Below are positions 57,982 through 64,000 of a DNA stretch of 64,000 nucleotides, one piece after another. The notes under the pieces were generated by a model. The model had not been told where the DNA came from, did not search any database, and saw nothing but the letters and a program-made list of their open reading frames with translations. The DNA comes from Paraburkholderia sp. (GTDB lineage: Bacteria; Pseudomonadota; Gammaproteobacteria; Burkholderiales; Burkholderiaceae). The DNA lies in NCBI GenBank assembly GCA_004322045.1, contig SCRN01000025.1, positions 1-64,000 of the forward strand, given 5' to 3'. How positions within the stretch are numbered: the first letter of the stretch is position 1; each line of letters starts with the position of its first letter. The position numbers and the translations under genes were made by a program.

Positions 57982-58885
57982 CCTAACCTACCAGATTCTG
58001 TGGACGGAAGCGGGCGCTTCTGGTCGCGGCCCGACCGTCTAGACGGCGTCGTCGATCGGGGTGCGACCATAAGCCACCCTTCGTCGACGACTGCTTCGCG
58101 GCGGCCTATGGGGATACCAGATGCCCTTGACGGCCCGCACTGACTGTCACATCCGCTGCGTCACTGCTCTATCAGCCGGTGTCCCGCCAGACAGGAGCTG
58201 GTTGTGTCGTCCGATGCGCTGAAGGTTGCTTCCAACACTTGGAGTTCCGGGCCTGTGATGACGTACAACGTCATTTCTGTGACGATAGAACGACGCAGTC
58301 CGACATAAGCGCTGTTATGTCTCGCTTCGGCTACGAACGATCTAAACCTGTTCAGTTGCGCGTGGAGCATCCGTGTGAAATGCGCCAGCACCCTTGTCTA
58401 GCGCAGGTTTTCCCAGTGCAGAATTTTTCGCGAAACATCGCTGACGTTTTCGGCAACGCTGCCAAGCAGCTATTTACCCGTATGGGGAGCTGCACATCGA
58501 CTTAGGAATCGACCTGCAATCGCGCCTCCCGCCTCCCTCTACCGGTATACCGCATGGATATGGCTGCTGCCCAGGTCCAATGGAGCGGATCGACGCTTGC
58601 GCTTTTCCCGGCGCAGCCTCGCCCTAGCGCCTTCCGCCAGAAAAAATACACCGACGAGAGAGCGGACGCGACCATTTAACCTCAGTGCGGGGACGACGCT
58701 TCTGGCGTCGCGGAGGGGCGACACCGCTCACATGCCGAGCGCAACAACGGCGGTTCACGCCATTAACAAGCCAATGCATCGTCGTGACCACGCATCGAGA
58801 CGACGATCGCGACGTCAAACACGATTGAAACGCGACGGTCAAAGCGTACATAGCGAAACGGGCGACGGCTCGCGAAAGCGCCCCT
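57982..58885. other. Gene-poor region with palindrome and motif copy 3
   Basis: About 900 nt in which no frame looks coding. It holds an imperfect 14-nt inverted repeat (58021-58034 and 58056-58069, TGGTCGC...GCGACCA) around the perfect palindrome CCGTCTAGACGG (58035-58046), a small palindrome ATGACGT-ACA-ACGTCAT near 58,258-58,275, and a third, diverged copy of the 16-nt motif (58666-58681). Looks like decayed island DNA. Confidence 0.5.
58666..58681. promoter_or_regulatory. 16-nt repeated motif, diverged copy 3
   Basis: ACGCGACCATTTAACC followed by TCAGTGCGG; matches copies 1 and 2 at 13 of 16 positions. No gene with a sensible start lies downstream on the minus strand. Confidence 0.35.
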
Positions 58886-59006
58886 AAAACGAAAGTATCC
58901 TCCACTCGATTAGCAAGCCGGTCTTGCGAAGAAAGTCATCTCCTACAAGCATCAGCTTGCGCATGGAAAACAAACTCTCGGTGAATGTGTCGACGCCGCG
59001 CATCAT
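58886..59006 (-). pseudogene. Transposase N-terminal remnant (DUF772 / IS5- or IS1182-like)
   Basis: On the minus strand ATGATG at 59006 starts MMRGVDTFTESLFSMRKL, matching the typical first residues of DUF772-containing transposases common in Burkholderia. The similarity ends there; the frame runs to a stop at 58886 through unrelated residues. No terminal inverted repeat was found beside it. It is a short relic of an insertion sequence. Confidence 0.5.
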
Positions 59007-59150
59007 CTCCAGGGGACAAATGGGCGCCTTCCATCAACGCTTCAGGGGGCCCTCCGCGGTGTTGTTCAGTCCTTCAGCAGCCTGCTAGGCCGCCGATTGT
59101 GTACACTGGCATCCAACCAACACCTCTATTCGCCAGGACCACGCATAATC

Positions 59151-62100
59151 ATGAAAACGATTTGCCTACTTCACTTGTCAGATCTGCATTTGATGAACGC
59201 CTTATATGAGGACCAGCGGGTAGTTTTGAATGCACTTTTTAAAGACCTAAAAATACAACGAGATACCCTGGGGGAGGTGGATGCCATACTTTTTACTGGC
59301 GACCTTGTTGGGAAGGGAACATTCACTTCGGACGCCGTAGATTCGCTTAATGAAAAATTTATCCTGCCAATTCTACAGGGAAGTGGCGCCGCCGACGGCC
59401 GGATTTTCATGGTTCCCGGGAACCATGATGTCGAACAAGCAAAGCGGAGTCAGCTAGCAAAGTTCGCCATTGAGAGCCTAAAGACCATTGAGGATGTGAA
59501 CGGGACATTGGATGATCCGTCTAGTGTTTCTGCTTTATCGACCGCGTTTGACAGTTATTCGACCGTCCGCGACAGATTTGTAAAATCAAAGCGATTATTA
59601 TCCAATGGTCTGTACGAATCATATGAAATAGAAATTCATGGGAAAAAGATCGGAATCGCAGCGATCAATTCGGCTTGGTGCTCCTCAGGAAAATCCGAAA
59701 ACGCAGATTACGGAAAGCTGCTGATAGGTGGACGCCAAATCGAACAACTCGCTCGCAGTCTCATAGAGTGCGATCTAAAGCTTGCGCTTCTTCATCATCC
59801 ATTTCCTTGGCTCGCTGAATTTGATCAATCAAACGTGCAGCGAAAGATATACGACAGCTTTGATGCGGTTTTTTTTGGTCACAATCATCATAGCGACGCT
59901 TTGTCGCTGGCGAGGCCGTCGGGCAAGATTTTTGTTAGCAACGCCGGTTGTCTGTATCAGGGACGTGGATATTTTAATTCGTACTCCATAATCAAAGTTG
60001 ACATTGACAGTTCGCAATGGCAAGCGCACGTTAGAGAGTATTACGAAGATCGCGAGTCATTTGGGCCAAGCGAAAGATTTGCGCCAGGAGGTACGCAGAC
60101 ATATGATATGTCTGGGATGAAAGCCCAGGGGGCGATTAATGCGCTACCAACAGAAGAATTTCTTGTTGCGGCCGCAGAAGCAGCGAACAGCCAACTTCTC
60201 TCCATGTCTATTTCCGAGATCGCGCCTAGAAATCTCGCCCAGCTTTTTGTCGTCCCTCCTCTGCACACGGTTTCTGAGCGCCAACTGGGCGCGAATAACG
60301 CTGACAATCCAAAACGTGAACCCCTGCAACTTTCGAAGCTACTTGCCGGGGATGCAAGTGTCATATTTGTTGGCGCAAAAGAATCTGGAAAAACAACATT
60401 ACTAAACTACGTATGCACGCAGGCAAACGACCTGACATCGGGAAACCCCAGTAGTCTTGGCGCATACGTTAACCTTCACGCTCTCAGCAAGCAAACTCGA
60501 GCGGGAATACTTCAATCGATAGTAAATTTTTCGAACGGCGCCTACCCTCGATCCCATTTCATCAAGCTTCTCGAAATTGGGCAAATGTCCCTTTGCCTCG
60601 ATAACTTGGATCTTTTTGATGCACGTCTCGTTGCGATGGTGAAAGATTTCATAACGCAATACCCACGCAACAAATACTATATCTCTGTTCTAGATACTTT
60701 TCAAACTTCGTTGGCAGGCACATCTATCCCAAAGCTAGCCGACAAGCAAATGGTGGCATATATCCACTCGTTCCGTCGCAAAGAAACACGTGAATTGATG
60801 CAACGCTGGTTTCAAGGAAGCGACTCGGTAGCACCTGAAGATGTGGACAACATATTGGCGTCTCTGAAGAGGCTTAACATTCCTCGCACGCCTTTCCTGA
60901 TCTCTATCTTTCTTTGGGTGCATGAGCGAAACATCGCATTTGATCCGGTAAATCACGCGGAAGTTCTGGACACGCTTATTGATGGAATGCTGGACAAGTT
61001 TCATGAGTCGAAATCCCGCAGTCGCCTTGATTCGACCGCAAGGCGGCATTTTTTGAGCGACCTCGCGTATCACATGTATCAGTTGGGGCGCGACTACGTT
61101 ACATGCAATGAGCTAGAGATCTTCACGGCCTCATATTTTCAAAATAAGCTTTTGAGTGCGGCTAGCGCACCATTTATAGATGAACTCAGAGATAAAGGGT
61201 TGTTTATCGAGGTGGATGATGCTGTGTATTTCAAATTTGACTGTTTGCGAGCGTTTTTCTTATCCACAAGATTGCAAGAGTCATCGACATTTTTCAACGA
61301 AGCTTTTACCGCTGAAAAACTGTTAACTTTGAGCCAGGAAGTTGATTATTTTACCGGTAAGCAGCGTGGTAGGGAGGACGCACTGCGAGGTGCGCTGCGG
61401 ATACTAGATGAATATTACTCCCCGGTGAAATTGGATCTCGATCTTTCGCTCTTCGACAAAGTTGATGCAGGGGACCTACCCGTTAGCACGGAATTTCGCG
61501 ATGACCTCGAACGAGAGTTGTTTCCTCCGCGCCTCTCTGATGAGCACCGCGAAAACTTGCTGGACGAGGCAGACGCTCAGACTGCGCAGAATGCCCAGAT
61601 TCCTGAGCGCAAGCCTTCGCTCACGAGTTCCAAGGTTCCGGGGACGGTTCCGGATTTCATCCTAGCTTTGCAAATAGCGTCAGCGATTCTACGCAACTCG
61701 GAACTTATCGATGATGCTTCACTTAAACGGTCCGCCTACCAACGGATCGTGCGCTATTGGTGCGAAGTCTTGCTGGCGTCGATACTTACAGTTGATCTTA
61801 AGGACGACAATGAAGCCTTGCAGGATCTGAAGCGACATCTTCCAATGTTTAACGACGATCAATTTGGTCTATTGATGAAGCTTGTTGTACCAAATGTGAT
61901 CGGAAGCGTCATGTTTGAATATCTCGGAACCAGTCAGTTGGACCTTGTTATGAAGGAACATGCAGATCAAGCAGAATATTCCATTGAAAGATTGATGAGC
62001 ACTATGCTTCAAATTGATCTGTCGCTACCTGGCTCTCTCGATGCAGTTGAGCGCTTGATAAAGAGTGGCAAGGTTAGCAAATTTTCGATTGTAATCGTTT

Positions 62101-62300
62101 TGATGAAATTGCTGGAGAAATATCTTTTCAAGCCGATGCCAGCGACCGAGGCTGACAAGCTTCGCAGGCTTATAGGAGATACATTCTTATCGCAACGCCC
62201 CGGTGGCAGCACGAAAGAAAATATCCTTCAACGGGACCAATTCGTTACATTTATGTCTAGGAACAGAAAATCAAACCTAAACCAAGCGTCAACGGACTAG
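59151..62300 (+). CDS. Calcineurin-like phosphoesterase fused to STAND/NACHT-type ATPase (candidate defence protein)
   Basis: A 1049-residue protein. Residues 1-300 are a complete metallophosphoesterase: LSDLHL (Asp11, His13), FTGDLV (Asp51), PGNHDVE (90-93), LLHHPF (215-216), FFGHNHH (243-246). Residues about 395-640 are a STAND-type P-loop ATPase: FVGAKESGKTT (Lys414, Thr415) and LCLDNLDLFD as Walker B, followed by a winged-helix-like part (RTPFLISIFLWVH). Residues 640-1049 are helical and may be the sensor. The gene is visibly AT-richer than the core genome, stands alone and lacks a strong ribosome site. The enzyme head plus STAND switch plus sensor layout is that of bacterial NLR/Avs-like immune proteins; substrate and trigger are unknown. 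Confidence 0.85.
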   Translation: MKTICLLHLSDLHLMNALYEDQRVVLNALFKDLKIQRDTLGEVDAILFTGDLVGKGTFTSDAVDSLNEKFILPILQGSGAADGRIFMVPGNHDVEQAKRSQLAKFAIESLKTIEDVNGTLDDPSSVSALSTAFDSYSTVRDRFVKSKRLLSNGLYESYEIEIHGKKIGIAAINSAWCSSGKSENADYGKLLIGGRQIEQLARSLIECDLKLALLHHPFPWLAEFDQSNVQRKIYDSFDAVFFGHNHHSDALSLARPSGKIFVSNAGCLYQGRGYFNSYSIIKVDIDSSQWQAHVREYYEDRESFGPSERFAPGGTQTYDMSGMKAQGAINALPTEEFLVAAAEAANSQLLSMSISEIAPRNLAQLFVVPPLHTVSERQLGANNADNPKREPLQLSKLLAGDASVIFVGAKESGKTTLLNYVCTQANDLTSGNPSSLGAYVNLHALSKQTRAGILQSIVNFSNGAYPRSHFIKLLEIGQMSLCLDNLDLFDARLVAMVKDFITQYPRNKYYISVLDTFQTSLAGTSIPKLADKQMVAYIHSFRRKETRELMQRWFQGSDSVAPEDVDNILASLKRLNIPRTPFLISIFLWVHERNIAFDPVNHAEVLDTLIDGMLDKFHESKSRSRLDSTARRHFLSDLAYHMYQLGRDYVTCNELEIFTASYFQNKLLSAASAPFIDELRDKGLFIEVDDAVYFKFDCLRAFFLSTRLQESSTFFNEAFTAEKLLTLSQEVDYFTGKQRGREDALRGALRILDEYYSPVKLDLDLSLFDKVDAGDLPVSTEFRDDLERELFPPRLSDEHRENLLDEADAQTAQNAQIPERKPSLTSSKVPGTVPDFILALQIASAILRNSELIDDASLKRSAYQRIVRYWCEVLLASILTVDLKDDNEALQDLKRHLPMFNDDQFGLLMKLVVPNVIGSVMFEYLGTSQLDLVMKEHADQAEYSIERLMSTMLQIDLSLPGSLDAVERLIKSGKVSKFSIVIVLMKLLEKYLFKPMPATEADKLRRLIGDTFLSQRPGGSTKENILQRDQFVTFMSRNRKSNLNQASTD

Positions 62301-62560
62301 CCCATGTTAGCAAGCACTACAACGCGCAAGCCAGCCACGCCAACAAATCGCCGAATATACGTGCGCGCGTTACTCTACCAGCTCCTTCCAAATCCGCGCG
62401 CGACAGCCACGACGGACTCACCGCCGAGAAGCCGTTGACGAGCCCGTCCGGATGCGCGGTGCCGGCACCGCCACGGCCACCGCCGTTGCTGGCGCGGAGC
62501 TCGGCCGGCGGCAACCTCGGCAATGGCGGGAAACTCGGCATGTATTGTCGGCCCGCGTTC
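62301..62560. other. Intergenic region after the phosphoesterase-STAND gene
   Basis: 260 nt of GC-rich DNA. The minus strand has an open frame of 74 codons (62541-62317) with a Gly-rich start and the stretch NGFSAVSPSWLSRADLEGAG, but no homology or ribosome site that I recognise; possibly the end of a lost gene. No clear terminator. Confidence 0.35.
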
Positions 62561-62708
62561 GGCCGAGGCCGTGTGAAAACTCGAAACGAGCCGGTTTTCG
62601 GGTGTCACTTTACCCCTCCCGAACCGCTTCGAAGTCCGTACGCGGCGATCTAGTGAACCGAGTTCGTCGGTTCGCGCGTTCGAAATGGGTTTTCACACAG
62701 CCTCGGCC
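62561..62708. mobile_element. MITE-like element with 16-20 bp terminal inverted repeats
   Basis: GGCCGAGGCCGTGTGAAAAC at 62561-62580 is repeated inverted at 62689-62708 with one mismatch. If GGCC on each side is a 4-bp target duplication, the element proper is 62565-62704 (140 bp) with 16-bp ends GAGGCYGTGTGAAAAC. It has no ORF of note. The ends resemble those of IS elements that leave short palindromic target duplications, but the parent IS cannot be named from memory. Confidence 0.6.
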
Positions 62709-62842
62709 AGGAACGGTCGCGCCCGCGAATGCGTCGAAATCGACGCAAGTTCGACGCGTTTCGCCGGTGCATGGCGGCTGTGAGTGCTTGACGGACGTCA
62801 AACGACGCATAAACGACGCATCCGAACCCCGGCATAGGGAAT

Positions 62843-63565
62843 TCAATCCGCCTTGTGTTCGCGCCGCTTCGCGCTCGCCATTTTGAATCGAGCGAGGCGA
62901 TCAACTTTCGGCGAATGCTTGATAGGACGCACGGTGCTTACAAAAGGTACCTTAACCCGTTCGCCACGGCCTCTCCGGCCGTGGACTGCATGCCCATAGA
63001 CGCCGATGGAGTAATCGCTGAGGTGACCCATGACCTTGGCTGCCTGCTCCAGAGTTATTTCTCGGTCGAAGGTGGCAGCCTTCAAATCGGACGCTACTTG
63101 ATGGCGAAAACAATACGGACTGATCCGCGTCCGCAACTTTGGGAATGCGCTTCTGCCTAGGGCCACTACGCTGTTGTACAGGTAATCTTTGTTGTGCGTG
63201 ATCGTGTACTTGCCGGCCCCGTTGACAGTGTTCCGCCACGCAAGGGCGTGTAGAAAGCGTAATGCAGGGTTGCCATTAGCATCTACGCGAAATCCGATGT
63301 GCCGCGTCGGTTGACCGCGCTCTCGGCCACCCGCGTCCACACATTTCGCGCCCTTGATCTTGATCGCGAGTTGGTCGCGAGACGCGGCAAGCTCGATGCC
63401 CTGCTCGATTTCGGCAGGGCGGCATCCTGTGATCCAGAGCACGGCAAGCGCAGGCATTAGCTGCGGCCGTGATTGCTGCCATGCTGGCGCCGATGCCGCT
63501 ACCCATATGGATTCGCGCCAGTCTGGCGGCAGCAGCCTAAGTGCAGATTTCTTCGCTTTTCCCAT
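62843..63565 (-). CDS. Tyrosine recombinase, catalytic-domain-only integrase
   Basis: A 240-residue protein that starts directly with the catalytic domain: Arg in TGCRPAEIEQG, RHQ box as SPYCFRHQVASDL (Tyr stands where the first His of HxxR is usual), GH in AAKVMGHLSDYSI and the nucleophile Tyr in GVYGHAVHG. The arm-binding and core-binding domains of the integrase at 44329 are missing. Such short integrases with this RHQ variant occur in Burkholderia islands, so it may be whole rather than truncated. It points leftward, into the island, and could mark a second, nested element. Confidence 0.75.
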   Translation of the reverse strand: MGKAKKSALRLLPPDWRESIWVAASAPAWQQSRPQLMPALAVLWITGCRPAEIEQGIELAASRDQLAIKIKGAKCVDAGGRERGQPTRHIGFRVDANGNPALRFLHALAWRNTVNGAGKYTITHNKDYLYNSVVALGRSAFPKLRTRISPYCFRHQVASDLKAATFDREITLEQAAKVMGHLSDYSIGVYGHAVHGRRGRGERVKVPFVSTVRPIKHSPKVDRLARFKMASAKRREHKAD

Positions 63566-64000
63566 CGTTCACACCCCTATCAGATTGCTGCGCCTGTTTG
63601 ATTTCGGTCTTGGCTGGGTCCGGTGCTGTGAGATTTCGGACCAGAGGAAATCGGCCTAACACCACCCCCGAGTCGCTACGCGCCTCGACCCCTGAGGGGT
63701 TGGGGCTCGTCAGTTTTGGGCCGCAACACGCCATGCCTTCGCATGTCGGTGTTACGCCCCAAAACCGCCAAGCCCCCTCTTGTCCGACATCGCCGTCGGA
63801 CAAGAGACCGACACGATTTCTGCACGTTGGAAATCAGGATCGATCGGTGTTCGGCAGAGAAGGATTCGCGCGAATCGCGGCCGCAGCAGTTAGGTTGCGT
63901 TAATGACGTCCGCGACTCGCACACCGGCGTTGTGCTGCTGCTATCGCCGCTCCCGCGCCCGCCCGTGGACGGCTGCGCTGCCCACCCCGCGAGGGCGTGG
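63566..64000. other. Right edge of the window, no supported gene
   Basis: 435 nt. Several overlapping frames are open on both strands, as expected of GC-rich DNA, but none shows a family motif or a ribosome site. A search by eye for the 3' end of tRNA-Val (a possible right attachment site) was negative here. Confidence 0.4.

Noticed and set aside
58161-58905. Several frames of 60-100 codons on both strands between the HNH and phosphoesterase-STAND genes
   Set aside because: No ribosome sites, no motifs, and Arg/Ser-rich composition; treated as non-coding apart from the transposase remnant.
63537-63903. Overlapping 88- and 120-codon frames on opposite strands near the right edge
   Set aside because: Both overlap the start of the second integrase or each other, have no motif and no ribosome site.
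44079-64000. Search for a second copy of the tRNA-Val 3' end as the right attachment site
   Set aside because: No stretch like GGTTCGATCCCAGTACTACC was found by eye to the right of the tRNA, so the island boundary is not claimed within the window.

Overview
The window is a high-GC (about 63-64%) stretch of a Burkholderia sensu lato chromosome (Burkholderiaceae, Betaproteobacteria). This is judged from protein sequence and gene order: carAB-greA-(DUF4149)-yhbY/rlmE-ftsH-folP-glmM-pstSCAB-phoU-phoB-phoR-ppk1/ppx-olsB-sixA is the arrangement I know from Burkholderia chromosome 1. The species cannot be fixed from the sequence alone. Positions 1 to about 44,150 are core housekeeping DNA; 44,154 to the right edge is accessory DNA that begins directly behind a tRNA-Val gene.

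Core, left part (1-15,600): the 3' end of an ETF:ubiquinone oxidoreductase gene, aroC, an MFS/PlsC fusion for lysophospholipid re-acylation, a CBS-pair protein, a MetY-type sulfhydrylase translationally coupled to an alpha/beta hydrolase, an Mpo1-like membrane protein, a YihY protein, wrbA with a DUF2069 membrane protein, an FAD-linked oxidase, a metallophosphoesterase, an orphan MASE4 histidine kinase, tRNA-Pro(UGG) with a clear sigma-70 promoter, sixA and olsB.

Core, phosphate and growth block (15,600-33,850): ppx and ppk1 diverge, so polyphosphate synthesis and degradation lie side by side, next to the complete pstSCAB-phoU-phoB-phoR regulon on the minus strand. A PhoB box lies upstream of pstS, and a hairpin plus a heptanucleotide tandem repeat lies between pstS and pstC. 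Then come glmM, folP, ftsH and rlmE, with yhbY divergent and greA and a DUF4149 gene beside it. Rho-independent terminators separate ftsH/folP, glmM/pstS and carAB/greA.

Core, right part (33,999-44,153): carAB behind a promoter and a leader of about 260 nt, the lytic transglycosylase mltD, gloB divergent from a methyltransferase-rnhA pair, dnaQ, and tRNA-Val(CAC).

Accessory region (44,154-64,000): a tyrosine integrase gene flanked by two near-identical 25-nt direct repeats; a ParF/ParG-like partition pair with ACTC-box arrays on both sides; then a same-strand run of small genes leading into what looks like a stripped-down I-type (Dot/Icm-like) conjugation module (TraW/IcmX-like secreted protein, PilV adhesin, two 2-TM proteins of which one is TraX/IcmV-like, TraY/DotA). 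No pilin, ATPase or relaxase gene is visible in the window. Behind a terminator follow small hypothetical genes, a broken exoribonuclease gene, an SRA-HNH restriction-type endonuclease, an IS remnant, an AT-rich gene for a calcineurin-like phosphoesterase fused to a STAND/NACHT-type ATPase (candidate anti-phage defence), a MITE-like inverted-repeat element and a second, catalytic-domain-only integrase. The right attachment site was not found, so the element probably extends past the window. The parts most worth following up are the phosphoesterase-STAND protein, the ATPase-less TraW-PilV-TraX-TraY cassette with its own partition system, and a 16-nt motif repeated in front of two minus-strand island genes.
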